Origin: Hydrogenophaga sp.
GTDB taxonomy: Bacteria > Pseudomonadota > Gammaproteobacteria > Burkholderiales > Burkholderiaceae_C
Length of the DNA stretch: 64,000 nt
Direction of reading: 5' to 3'
Assembly (NCBI GenBank): GCA_011391495.1
Contig: JAABQK010000002.1
Span: 1 to 64,000, forward strand
Below are positions 1 to 9,126 of this stretch, piece after piece (position 1 is the stretch's first letter; the number at the start of each line of letters is the position of its first letter). A program made the position numbers and the translations under genes. The notes under the pieces are model-generated. The model searched no databases. It worked only from the letters and a program-made list of their open reading frames with translations, and had not been told where the DNA came from.

Positions 1-98
1 GCAGGCGCTGTTTGGACAGGGTCAATACAAAAAGCGATGAACAAATTGCCAGAGCCTAAAGAACGGTCCTTCCCAGCGGGTACAATCAACAGCTTAGT

Positions 99-172
99 CG
101 GAGCGTAGCGCAGCCTGGTAGCGCATCTGCTTTGGGAGCAGAGGGTCGCGAGTTCGAATCCCGCCGCTCCGA
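99..172 (+). tRNA. tRNA-Pro (anticodon UGG)
   Basis: The sequence folds as a cloverleaf. The acceptor arms CGGAGCG and CGCTCCG pair perfectly, the anticodon stem TCTGC/GCAGA encloses loop TTTGGGA, and the T-arm is GTTCGAATC. The anticodon TGG lies at 133-135 and reads proline codons. The discriminator base A is followed by CAA, so the CCA end is not encoded. A TACAAT box at 81-86 just upstream could be the -10 element. Confidence 0.97.
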
Positions 173-193
173 CAATTCATCAAGAAGCAAAAA

Positions 194-216
194 GGCCCAC
201 TCTGTGGGCCTTTTTT
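194..216 (+). terminator. Rho-independent terminator between the two tRNA genes
   Basis: A perfect 7-bp stem GGCCCAC/GTGGGCC with a 3-nt TCT loop is followed by six T residues and preceded by an A tract. It ends the tRNA-Pro transcript about 20 nt after the tRNA, and implies that tRNA-Arg has its own promoter or depends on read-through. Confidence 0.88.
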
Positions 217-227
217 GTATCACCCGT

Positions 228-304
228 CTGCCCGTAGCTCAACCGGATAGAGCAGCTGCCTTCTAAGCAGCAGGTCGGGGGTTCGAGTCCCTCCGGGCAG
301 GCCA
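228..304 (+). tRNA. tRNA-Arg (anticodon UCU), CCA encoded
   Basis: The acceptor arms CTGCCCG and CGGGCAG pair perfectly. The anticodon stem GCTGC/GCAGC carries loop CTTCTAA with anticodon TCT at 262-264. The discriminator base is G and the CCA end is encoded at 302-304. tRNA-Arg(UCU) 3' ends are common integration sites for genomic islands. Here the gene is followed directly by remnants of a Fic-family gene, which fits past insertion and loss. No second copy of the tRNA 3' end was noticed in the window. Confidence 0.96.
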
Positions 305-941
305 TAAATACCCTTTTAAATCAACGACTTACCAAAAACAGGTCAGTCCAGGATATACCCAATTTGGACCATTTCTGGGGTCCCACTCTCCCCAATCTGA
401 CCCAGGAAGCGCTCCCAGTTGGCCAGCAGGTCGCGTGGACGCGCCTCACCTCGCGTGGCTTGTAGAAGACTTCACCTCTGTGGTCTCTCGACGGCCGGGG
501 GTGCCGGGCGTGCGCCGCATGTCCATGTCTGCGCCCTTGAGGATGCGGCAGATGTCCAATGCGCTGGGCCGCGTAAAGCGTATCCCTGAGCGGATGAAAG
601 CCCCCGTGCAGTGCGGTGCGGTAACTCAGCGCCGCCTTGGTGGCGTGCTCGGCCTGCACATCACACCCTGCAGCTGCTGGGACAGCTGATCGATGGTGGT
701 GACGATGTTCTCAATCGCCGTGCTGTCCTTGGCTTCCAGCAGCAGGACTGCGTTGACCACGCATCGCCTGGTTGGGGATCGGCTCCGCTGCCTGCTTGAG
801 CTCGAGCAGCGCAGCACGCGTTGTCAGACCCCTGTCACCTCACCCGAGTGCCAGAACGGACTTGTGATGGAAGGCCTTTGGCGGCGGCAAGGGTTTCCCC
901 GGGCTGCAATCAGTCGTTTTATGCACTATATTGCACAACAT
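305..941 (-). pseudogene. Decayed Fic-family protein (Fic_N part only), frameshifted and truncated
   Basis: No intact gene lies between the tRNAs and the transporter, but the minus strand carries blocks of a Fic/DOC protein in different frames. From an ATG at 941 it reads PGKPLPPPKAFHHKSVLAL, then after a frame change RAALLELKQAAEPIPNQ. After another change it reads LLLEAKDSTAIENIVTT (about 742-690), then ATKAALSYRTALHGGF, then DICRILKGADMDMRRTPGT, then LLANWERFL (about 429-403). These match, in order, the Fic N-terminal domain and its approach to the catalytic core. At least three frameshifts are needed. The HPFxxGNGR AMP-transfer motif is missing because the gene stops at the tRNA-Arg end. 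This is my reading of motif order; no alignment was run. Confidence 0.72.
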
Positions 942-986
942 CAGACAGCAGCGAGCGGGCTTCCCTCGCTGACAAAATGCACTATA
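922..986. repeat. Direct repeat TGCACTATA, possible old operator of the fic remnant
   Basis: The 9-mer TGCACTATA occurs at 922-930 and 978-986. The first copy is part of an imperfect palindrome, TGCA-CTATAT-TGCA. On the minus strand the copies read TATAGTGCA. They flank the start of the fic remnant, so they could be relics of its promoter and operator. Nothing else was recognised between 941 and 1164 apart from the ribosome binding site AGGAGA at 1153-1158 for the next gene. Confidence 0.3.
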
Positions 987-1164
987 CGTCACACTCCATG
1001 CCAGCCTCCGCGACAACGAGCATCGGCCCCTCACCTCTGAAAAGCCTTCACTCACTTTCAAACCTGAATAGTTTAGATATCAAGTACGGGTAATTCAGTA
1101 TCCCCAAGACATGCCTGCCCGCATACAGTGAACCGATCTTTTTCCCACCAACAGGAGACCGAAC

Positions 1165-2352
1165 ATGACCACCCGCCGACTGATTCTCACCCGCAGCGCT
1201 GCCGTGATTGGCGCCGCATCCAGCGGTCTGCTGTTGCCGCAGATCGTGCGCGCGCAGTCCGACAAGCTTCGCGTGGGTTTCATGCTGCCGTACACCGGCA
1301 ACTTCGCACCGCTGGGCGTGGCGATCGAAAACGGCTTCCGCATGGCCTTGAACGAACAGGGCGGCAAGCTGGGTGGCCGGGAAGTCGAGTTCTTCAAGGT
1401 GGACGACGAATCCAACCCAGCGAAGGGCATCGAGAACGCCACCCGCCTGGTGCAGCGCGACAAGGTCGATGTGCTCGTGGGCACGGTGCACTCGGGTGTG
1501 CAGATGGGCATCCACAAGGTGGCACGTGAAAGCGGTGTGCTCAACCTGATCCCCAACGCCGGCGTGCACATAGCCACCCGCGGCCAGTGTGCACCCAATG
1601 TGTTCCGGACTTCCTTCACCAACTCCCAGCCCACGCTGGCACTGGGCAAGGCGATGGTCGATCGTGGCCACAAGAAAGCGGTCTGGATCACCTGGAGTTA
1701 CGCTGCTGGTGACGAGGCTTTCGAGGGATTTGAGCAGAGCTTCACCGCAGCCGGTGGCAGCATCGTCAAGAAACTGGGCCTGCCCTTCCCGAACATGGAG
1801 TTCCAGGCCCTGCTGACGGAGATCGCCTCGCTCAAGCCCGACGCAGTGGCCTGCTTCTTTGCTGGCCCCGGCGCAGCCAAATTCATGCGCGACTACGCCG
1901 CTGCCGGGCTCAGCAAGACGATCCCGCTCTACGGATCGGGCTTCCTGACCGAAGGCGTGCTGGAGGCCGCTGGTGAAGCTGCCAATGGCGTGATCACCAC
2001 CATGCACTACGCCGACTCGCTGGACACGCCACGCAACAAGCAATTCCGACTGGAATACGCGAAGGCCTTCAAGAGCCAGCCCGATGTCTACGCCGTGCAA
2101 GGCTACGACAGTGGCCAGCTGCTCGTGAAGGGCGCCAACGCCGTCAAGGGTGACTTCTCCAACAAGAAGGCCCTGTACGCCGCCATGGAGGGAGTCGTCA
2201 TCGACAGCCCGCGCGGCAAATGGACCATGAGCAAGGCCCACAACCCGATCCAGGACATGTACCTGCGCAAGGTGGAAAACAAGGAAAACAAGGTGATCGG
2301 TGTTGCGGCCAAGGCCGTGGCCGACCCAGCCACCGGATGTCGCATGGGCTGA
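1165..2352 (+). CDS. ABC transporter periplasmic substrate-binding protein (HAAT/LivK type)
   Basis: This is a 395-residue type I periplasmic binding protein for a branched-chain-amino-acid-type importer. An N-terminal export signal with TRRLILTRSAA, a hydrophobic stretch and an ARAQ-like cleavage site (VRAQ, about residue 31) precedes the mature start DKLRVGFMLPYTG. The family's Peripla_BP_6 fold covers the rest. RBS AGGAGA sits 6 nt before the ATG. It opens a five-gene set with two permeases and two ATPases. Close relatives carry amino acids, urea or aromatic acids. The adjacent pobR-pobA pair makes 4-hydroxybenzoate or a related aromatic acid a plausible ligand, but this is inferred only from context. 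Confidence 0.9.
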   Translation: MTTRRLILTRSAAVIGAASSGLLLPQIVRAQSDKLRVGFMLPYTGNFAPLGVAIENGFRMALNEQGGKLGGREVEFFKVDDESNPAKGIENATRLVQRDKVDVLVGTVHSGVQMGIHKVARESGVLNLIPNAGVHIATRGQCAPNVFRTSFTNSQPTLALGKAMVDRGHKKAVWITWSYAAGDEAFEGFEQSFTAAGGSIVKKLGLPFPNMEFQALLTEIASLKPDAVACFFAGPGAAKFMRDYAAAGLSKTIPLYGSGFLTEGVLEAAGEAANGVITTMHYADSLDTPRNKQFRLEYAKAFKSQPDVYAVQGYDSGQLLVKGANAVKGDFSNKKALYAAMEGVVIDSPRGKWTMSKAHNPIQDMYLRKVENKENKVIGVAAKAVADPATGCRMG

Positions 2353-2431
2353 CACGCCCCTCCCCCCGCGTCACAGACCGGGCGCCCGGGCGGGCGCGGG
2401 TCTGTCGCTCGCCCAAAATCCACTCAACGCC

Positions 2432-3295
2432 ATGGACTTCGCCAATTTCCTGATCCAGCTGCTCAACAGTCTGCAGTACGGCCTGTTGCTGTTCATGCTG
2501 GCTGCGGGCCTGACGCTGATCTTCGGCATCATGGGTGTGGTCAATCTGGCCCACGGCAGTTTCTACATGCTGGGCGCCTATCTCGCCTGGTTCCTGGCCT
2601 CGCAGTTCGACAGCCTGGTGCTGGCCATCGTGGTCGGTACCGCGCTGGCCGTGGCCCTGGGCTGGCTGCTGGAGTGGCTGCTGTTCCGGCATTTCTACCA
2701 CCGCGACCACCTCGATCAGGTGCTGCTCACCTTCGGGCTGATCTACATCTTCGAGGAAGCACGCTCCATCCTGTGGGGCGACGATGTGCATGCGGTGCAG
2801 GTGCCCGAGCTCGTGAACTGGTCGATGCCGCTGACCGAGAACCTCTCGTACCCGGTGTACCGGCTGGTCATATCGGCGGTTTGCATCGCGCTGGCGCTGG
2901 GCCTGTACTTGCTGATTTCGAAAACCAGGCTGGGCATGAAGATCCGGGCAGGCGCCTTCAACCGCGAGATGACCGAAGCCCTGGGCATCAACATCCGGCT
3001 GATCCATGCCGTGGTGTTTGCCATGGGCGTGGCGCTGGCAGCCATCGCGGGCATGATTGCCTCGCCGATCTCCAGCGTCTATCCCGGGATGGGCAGCTCG
3101 GTGCTCATCATGTGTTTCGTCGTCGTCGTCATAGGAGGCATCGGCTCGGTGCGCGGTGCACTGGTCTCGGCCCTGCTGGTCGGCCTGGTGGACACCTTTG
3201 GCAAAGTGCTGGTGCCGCAGATTGCCGGCATGGCGGTCTACATGCTGATGGCCGGCGTCCTCCTCTACAAGCCCGAAGGGCTGTTCAAACAATGA
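2432..3295 (+). CDS. Branched-chain-type ABC transporter permease (LivH-like)
   Basis: A 287-residue inner-membrane permease of the LivH family, forming half of the translocation channel. I chose the ATG giving MDFANFLIQLLNSLQYG because it is the standard LivH start. An upstream ATG at 2300 would overlap the previous gene and add a non-hydrophobic leader. Several hydrophobic helices are visible, with the family signature MGVVNLAHGSFYMLGAYLAW near residues 35-55. The C-terminus runs into the second permease 10 nt later, so the genes are certainly co-transcribed. Confidence 0.93.
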   Translation: MDFANFLIQLLNSLQYGLLLFMLAAGLTLIFGIMGVVNLAHGSFYMLGAYLAWFLASQFDSLVLAIVVGTALAVALGWLLEWLLFRHFYHRDHLDQVLLTFGLIYIFEEARSILWGDDVHAVQVPELVNWSMPLTENLSYPVYRLVISAVCIALALGLYLLISKTRLGMKIRAGAFNREMTEALGINIRLIHAVVFAMGVALAAIAGMIASPISSVYPGMGSSVLIMCFVVVVIGGIGSVRGALVSALLVGLVDTFGKVLVPQIAGMAVYMLMAGVLLYKPEGLFKQ

Positions 3296-3305
3296 GCACC
3301 CGCAC

Positions 3306-4298
3306 ATGAGTTCGCCCAAAGCCCAACTCGAACGATTGCCCAAGGGTGTGCAGGTGTTGCTGGCCCTGGGCGGCATTGCGCTGGCCGCCTTCCCGCTGGT
3401 ACCCCTGGAGGGATCGGACTTCTACCTGCAGATGCTGTCGCAGATGATGATCCTCGCGATCTTCGCCATGAGCCTGGACCTGCTGCAGGGGGTCACCGGA
3501 CTGGTGTCGCTGGGTCATGCGGCCTATTTCGGTCTTGCCGGTTACGCCCTGGCGTTTCTCACACCGGCGGACGTGCCTGTCAGCCTGTGGTGGTCCCTGC
3601 CGGCAGCCGCGCTGGGCGCCGGACTGGCGGCACTGGTGATCGGCTTCTTCGTCGTGCGCACGCATGGCATCTACTTCATCATGGTCACCATGGCGTTTGC
3701 GCAGATGGTGTTTTTCCTGTTCTTTGACAACAAGGAGCTGGGGGGATCGGACGGTCTCTACGTCAACTTCCGGCCCGACGCCAGCCTGTTCGGCTGGCAC
3801 GGCATCGACTTGGAGAACAAGACCACATTTTTCTACTTCACACTCGTGGTGCTGGTGGGGGTCTATGCCTTCTTGCGCCGGCTGCTGTTCTCGCCGTTCG
3901 GACGCGTGCTCGCCGGTATCCGTGTGAACGAGCACCGCATGCGCGCCGTGGGCTACGGCAGCTTTGGCTACAAGCTCACCGCCTTCACGCTGGCGGGCAC
4001 CCTCGCCGGCGTCGCAGGCTACCTGTGGGCCGCACAGACCGGCTTCGTGAACCCGGAACTGATGGGTTTCCACATGAGCGCGCACGCCATCATGATGGTC
4101 ATCCTGGGCGGCATGGGCAACTTTGCAGGCGCCATCGTGGGGGCATTCGCCTTTGAATTTGTGATGCACTTCTTCAAGGATCTGACCAAGCACTGGCAAC
4201 TGCTCATGGGCGTGTTCATCGTGCTGGTCGTGGTGTACGCGCCGCGAGGGCTGCTGGGCTGGGCCGATCGACTGCTCAAGAAGCGGGAGTCCCCATGA
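3306..4298 (+). CDS. Branched-chain-type ABC transporter permease (LivM-like)
   Basis: A 330-residue second permease of the importer. LivM features are the segment GVTGLVSLGHAAYFGLAGYA around residues 64-83 and a GTLAGVAGYLWA segment near 230. Multiple membrane helices span the protein. Its stop overlaps the start of the first ATPase gene in an ATGA arrangement, the usual sign of translational coupling. The likely ligand is discussed with the substrate-binding protein. Confidence 0.93.
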   Translation: MSSPKAQLERLPKGVQVLLALGGIALAAFPLVPLEGSDFYLQMLSQMMILAIFAMSLDLLQGVTGLVSLGHAAYFGLAGYALAFLTPADVPVSLWWSLPAAALGAGLAALVIGFFVVRTHGIYFIMVTMAFAQMVFFLFFDNKELGGSDGLYVNFRPDASLFGWHGIDLENKTTFFYFTLVVLVGVYAFLRRLLFSPFGRVLAGIRVNEHRMRAVGYGSFGYKLTAFTLAGTLAGVAGYLWAAQTGFVNPELMGFHMSAHAIMMVILGGMGNFAGAIVGAFAFEFVMHFFKDLTKHWQLLMGVFIVLVVVYAPRGLLGWADRLLKKRESP

Positions 4299-5059
4299 GC
4301 GAACTGCTGCTCTCGGCACAGCACCTCACCAAACGGTTTGGCGGTCTTGCTGCGGTCAACGACGTGTCGGTCGACCTGTTCCGTGACCGCATCCACGCCG
4401 TGATCGGCCCCAACGGCGCGGGCAAATCCACCCTCACCAACCTGCTGTCAGGCGACCTGCCCGCCACCTCCGGCCGCATCACCCTCAACGGCAAGGAAAC
4501 AGTCGGTCATTCGCCGGAATCCATTTCACGTCTGGGTCTGGGTCGCAGCTACCAGAAGACGAACATCTTCTTGCCCTTCACCGTCTGGGACAACGTGCGC
4601 CTGGCCTCGCAATCACGCGAACGTCACGCACCCTGGAACCCGCTGCGCTGGATATCGGCCGCCTCCGCGATGGGCGCGGTCAACCTGCGCTGCGAACGGG
4701 CGCTGGAACTCGCCGGACTGACACAGCGTGCCCAGACGGTGGCCGGCACGATCAGCCACGGCGAACAACGCCAGCTGGAAATCGCCATGACGCTGGCCAC
4801 CGAGCCCACCGTGCTGCTGCTCGACGAGCCGCTGGCCGGCATGGGACAGGCCGAAGCGGAGAGCATGGTGGCTTTGCTGCAAAAGCTCAAGAAGGACCAC
4901 GCCATGATGCTGGTGGAGCACGACATGGACGCGGTGTTCGCGCTGGCCGACCAGCTGACCGTCATGGTCAATGGTCAGGTGATTGCCAGCGGCACACCCG
5001 AGCAGGTGCGCGGTGATCCGCTCGTTCAAGCGGCGTATCTCGGCGAGGAGCACGCATGA
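4295..5059 (+). CDS. Branched-chain-type ABC transporter ATP-binding protein (LivG-like)
   Basis: A 254-residue cytoplasmic ATPase energising the importer. Walker A is GPNGAGKST (about residues 38-46), the signature loop is the LivG-type ISHGEQRQLEIAM, Walker B is LLLLDEPLAGM and the H-loop is MLVEHDM. All catalytic residues are present. It overlaps the preceding permease by 4 nt and the following ATPase gene by 4 nt. Confidence 0.94.
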   Translation: MSELLLSAQHLTKRFGGLAAVNDVSVDLFRDRIHAVIGPNGAGKSTLTNLLSGDLPATSGRITLNGKETVGHSPESISRLGLGRSYQKTNIFLPFTVWDNVRLASQSRERHAPWNPLRWISAASAMGAVNLRCERALELAGLTQRAQTVAGTISHGEQRQLEIAMTLATEPTVLLLDEPLAGMGQAEAESMVALLQKLKKDHAMMLVEHDMDAVFALADQLTVMVNGQVIASGTPEQVRGDPLVQAAYLGEEHA

Positions 5060-5772
5060 GCGCCACACCGCTGATCCAGGCTCTGGGCCTGCACACCCAC
5101 TACGGCGCCAGCCACATCCTGCGCGGTGTGGGCTTCACCGTCGGCCAGGGACAGACCATCGGGCTCATGGGCCGCAACGGTATGGGCAAGACCACCCTGC
5201 TCAAGTCCATCATGGGCATCGTGAAACCCAGTGCTGGCACCGTGCACATCAAGGGCCAGCCCATGACCGGGGCGTCCACCTTTGAGATTGCCCGGCAAGG
5301 CATCGCCTATGTGCCTGAAGGCCGCGGCATCTTCGGCAACCTGAGCGTGCGCGAAAACCTGGTGATGTCGGCCCGGGCGGGAACCCAGGGACAGCGCGAC
5401 TGGACCTATGACCGCGTGCTGGAAACCTTCCCGCGACTCGCCGAACGTCTGAACCACGGTGGCCAGCAACTCAGCGGTGGGGAGCAGCAGATGCTCACCA
5501 TCGGCCGCGCGCTGATGACCAACCCCGACGTGCTCATCCTCGACGAAGCCACCGAAGGCCTGGCGCCGCTGATCGCGCGCGAGATCTGGCGCATCTGTGG
5601 CCTGATCCGCGAATCTGGCATCAGCAGCATCATCGTGGACAAGAACTGGAAGCATGTGACCCAAATCACCGACCGCAACGTCATCCTCGTCAAAGGCGAG
5701 GTGGTGTTCGAAGGCAGCTCGGACGAACTGCTCGCCAAGCCCGAATTGCTGGAACAGTACCTGGGGGTGTAA
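5056..5772 (+). CDS. Branched-chain-type ABC transporter ATP-binding protein (LivF-like)
   Basis: A 238-residue partner ATPase. Walker A is GRNGMGKTT (about 36-44), the signature is LSGGEQQML and Walker B is VLILDEATEGL. The H-loop position reads IIVDKNWK, so the usual histidine is replaced, as in several LivF homologues of aromatic-acid importers. The gene closes the importer operon. A short copy of the window's intergenic repeat follows the stop, then the convergent regulator gene. Confidence 0.93.
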   Translation: MSATPLIQALGLHTHYGASHILRGVGFTVGQGQTIGLMGRNGMGKTTLLKSIMGIVKPSAGTVHIKGQPMTGASTFEIARQGIAYVPEGRGIFGNLSVRENLVMSARAGTQGQRDWTYDRVLETFPRLAERLNHGGQQLSGGEQQMLTIGRALMTNPDVLILDEATEGLAPLIAREIWRICGLIRESGISSIIVDKNWKHVTQITDRNVILVKGEVVFEGSSDELLAKPELLEQYLGV

Positions 5773-5774
5773 GC

Positions 5775-5835
5775 CCACCCCTGCCGTGCCGCCCGCGCCC
5801 CCTCAAGGGGACAACGCAATGCGGCCATGTTCTGG
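5775..5835 (+). repeat. Intergenic GC-rich repeat, copy C (partial)
   Basis: This contains the inverted arms CCCCCTCAAGGGG followed by ACAACGCAATGCGGCC. It matches the first half of the repeat seen in better-preserved form at 26271, 29411, 31873 (minus) and 36771 (minus). It begins 3 nt after the livF-like stop and points in the same direction. The distal part, GGCAAAGCCGGTTCC in other copies, is degenerate here. Confidence 0.5.
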
Positions 5836-5869
5836 CTTGAAGATACCTGCCCCGGCGAGCGCGCTGCAC

Positions 5870-6652
5870 CTAAAGCAGCGGACGCAACTCACGCGCTGCG
5901 TCCAGCAGCAGTGGCAGCAAGTCGTGCCGCATCACCGCGGGCTCCAGACGGTCTGGTGATGCCACCACATTCAAGGCCGCCACCGTTTTTCCCTGCATGT
6001 TGCGCAGGGGAACGGCCAGTGCGTGGACCCCCAATTCATGCTCCTCGCTGGCCAGGGCAAAGTCGTCGGCACGAACCTGGGCCACGGCTTCGCGAAAGGC
6101 CTTGTGGTCCACTGTGGTTCTGGGAGTCAGTCGCGGCAACTCGCGCCCCTTGAGCCACGCGCTGAATCCGGCGCGTGGCAGCGCCGCCAGCAGCACCCGC
6201 CCGGTCGAGGTGGCGTGCACCGGCAGCCGAGCGCCCAGGTGCAGACCGTAGGCCATGAGTCGCTGACCACCCACCGAGGCGCTGCGCGCTACGATCACCA
6301 CCTCGTCCCCATCGAGCACCACGGCCGAAAAAGATTCGCGGGTCTGCGCCGCCAGCCGGTTGAGTGTGGGCTGCAGCAGGCGCGGCAGGCGCGCCGAGGC
6401 GAGGTAGCTGCCCGAGAAGCGCAGCACCTTGGCGGAGAGCCAGTAGTAGCTGCCGTCGGTCTCCAGATAGCCCAGATGTGCCAATGTGAGCAGGTGGCGG
6501 CGCGCCGCCGTGCGGGTGAGCCCGGCACGTTCGGCCGCCTGCGTCGCGTTGAGGCGCTGGCGCTCCGTGTCAAAGCTTTCCAGCACCGCCAGGCCTTTGG
6601 CCATTCCTTCGATGAAATCGGCCTTGGCAATGCCCGGAGAGATGTCGTTCAT
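5870..6652 (-). CDS. pobR: IclR-family transcriptional regulator, PobR/PcaU type
   Basis: A 260-residue regulator with an N-terminal winged helix (about residues 12-75, including LNATQAAERAGLTRTAARRH) and a C-terminal IclR effector domain ending in the conserved VAALNVVASP block. The PcaR/PcaU/PobR subgroup is suggested by the ADFIEGMAKGLAVLESF opening. It is divergent from pobA, which such proteins activate in response to 4-hydroxybenzoate. The shared intergenic region carries an operator with the three-repeat layout known for this subgroup. The symbol is assigned from subgroup plus context. A PcaR-like role is the alternative. Confidence 0.85.
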   Translation of the reverse strand: MNDISPGIAKADFIEGMAKGLAVLESFDTERQRLNATQAAERAGLTRTAARRHLLTLAHLGYLETDGSYYWLSAKVLRFSGSYLASARLPRLLQPTLNRLAAQTRESFSAVVLDGDEVVIVARSASVGGQRLMAYGLHLGARLPVHATSTGRVLLAALPRAGFSAWLKGRELPRLTPRTTVDHKAFREAVAQVRADDFALASEEHELGVHALAVPLRNMQGKTVAALNVVASPDRLEPAVMRHDLLPLLLDAARELRPLL

Positions 6653-6681
6653 GACGGGATTATGGGTGAAGGCGCGCCCAT

Positions 6682-8035
<1,354 letters not shown>

Positions 8036-8074
8036 CAGACCGCCTGGTCGGTCCAGCCGACTCGAACATGGAAG

Positions 8075-8100
8075 GGGCGCCTATGGCGCCCTTTTCTTTT
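8075..8100 (+). terminator. Rho-independent terminator after pobA
   Basis: A perfect 7-bp stem GGGCGCC/GGCGCCC with a TAT loop is followed by TTTTCTTTT. It lies 40 nt after the pobA stop. Confidence 0.9.
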
Positions 8101-8181
8101 GGCCGACCGTTTTGCACGCCCTGGCCCAAAGCCCGCATCGCTGGGCACAACACCCCACACAAGCGCGGGAACTTACCGCTC

Positions 8182-8209
8182 CTTACATGGCACTTAATAT
8201 CTGTGTAAG
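8182..8209 (+). promoter_or_regulatory. Possible promoter and operator of the DUF6502/flavocytochrome operon
   Basis: A TAATAT box (8195-8200) is a fair -10 element 50 nt upstream of the DUF6502 start. It is flanked by an inverted repeat, CTTACA (8182-8187) and TGTAAG (8204-8209). An inverted repeat straddling a -10 box is a typical repressor site. No good -35 was found and the bound protein is unknown. The DUF6502 protein, which has a helix-turn-helix-like segment, is a candidate. Confidence 0.3.
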
Positions 8210-8249
8210 TTGCACATTCCATAATCATCCACTTCATGCATCCACGGTC

Positions 8250-9122
8250 ATGACACCACTGCTTCCACCCCAAGCCCCGAATCCTCAGGCTGACCAGCAC
8301 GCATTGCTCCATGCGCTGGACAGCCTGCTGGAGCCATTGGCCTGGCTCTGCGTTAGCAAGACCATCTCGATACAGACGGTGGAAGAGCACCTGAGGCAAG
8401 CCTTCGTACGAGCGGCTCGCCAAGCGAGCGAAGGCGCCAACCCGGACCGTCTCAACAGCCGCATCAGCACACTGACCGGACTGACCCGGCGCGAGGTGAC
8501 CCGCATCCAGGGACTGGAACAACCCGCCAGACCGCCCAGCCACACCCCCGTCGCGGCGATCCTGACGCTCTGGCTTTCACTGCCCGACTACCAGAACGGA
8601 ACCGAAGGCCCCTTGGAGCTGCCCCGCACGGGAGCGGCACCCAGCTTTGAAGCGCTGGCCCAGAGCATCACCAAAGACGTTCACCCGCGCTCCCTGCTGG
8701 ACGCCATGACCCGCCTCCACCTCGTGGTGCGGGACGAGGCCTCCGACCGCGTGCGCCTCGTCCAGAACGCTTATGTGCCACGCAACGACTGGACAGAGAT
8801 GATGCGTTTTCTGGGGGCCAACACGGGCGACCACCTGCGCGCCGCGGTGGCGAACGTACTGGGCTCCGGAGACCAACATTTTGAACAGGCCCTGTACGCC
8901 GACGAGCTCTCGCCCGAGTCGCTGGTCAAGGCCCGCCAACTGATCAGCGATCAATGGCGCCGCCTGCTGACCGAGATGGTGCCCCAGCTGGAAGCCCTGA
9001 TGAAAGCCGACGCCGACGCTGGGCGTCCACAAACCCAAAGCCTGCGCCTGGGCTTGTATTCGTGGATGCAGGCCATGCCTGCATCCACAGCAATCAACCC
9101 ACAGACGGATTCCGAGGAATAA
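8250..9122 (+). CDS. DUF6502 family protein, possible DNA-binding regulator
   Basis: A 290-residue soluble protein of the DUF6502 type, with no signal peptide or membrane segment. The N-terminal third holds a predicted winged-helix-like region: helices around residues 15-55, then LNSRISTLTGLTRREVTRIQ at about 71-90, which reads like a helix-turn-helix. The rest is helical and ends in a long segment rich in alanine and leucine. The start is the first ATG in frame; no clear RBS precedes it. The stop lies 4 nt before the DUF5666 lipoprotein gene, so the two are in one operon. DUF6502 genes are often found beside DUF5666 genes. The function is unproven; a local regulator is my inference. Confidence 0.8.
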   Translation: MTPLLPPQAPNPQADQHALLHALDSLLEPLAWLCVSKTISIQTVEEHLRQAFVRAARQASEGANPDRLNSRISTLTGLTRREVTRIQGLEQPARPPSHTPVAAILTLWLSLPDYQNGTEGPLELPRTGAAPSFEALAQSITKDVHPRSLLDAMTRLHLVVRDEASDRVRLVQNAYVPRNDWTEMMRFLGANTGDHLRAAVANVLGSGDQHFEQALYADELSPESLVKARQLISDQWRRLLTEMVPQLEALMKADADAGRPQTQSLRLGLYSWMQAMPASTAINPQTDSEE

Positions 9123-9126
9123 AACC

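Noticed and set aside
228-1164. Prophage or integrative element at the tRNA-Arg
   Set aside because: No integrase, no second copy of the tRNA 3' end and no phage genes were seen. Only a decayed Fic-family fragment remains.
1048-2355. A long open frame on the minus strand opposite the substrate-binding protein gene
   Set aside because: It is antisense to a well-supported gene and its composition (H-, G- and V-rich) is typical of shadow frames in high-GC DNA. The same applies to 10764-13082 and 26295-28538 on the minus strand.
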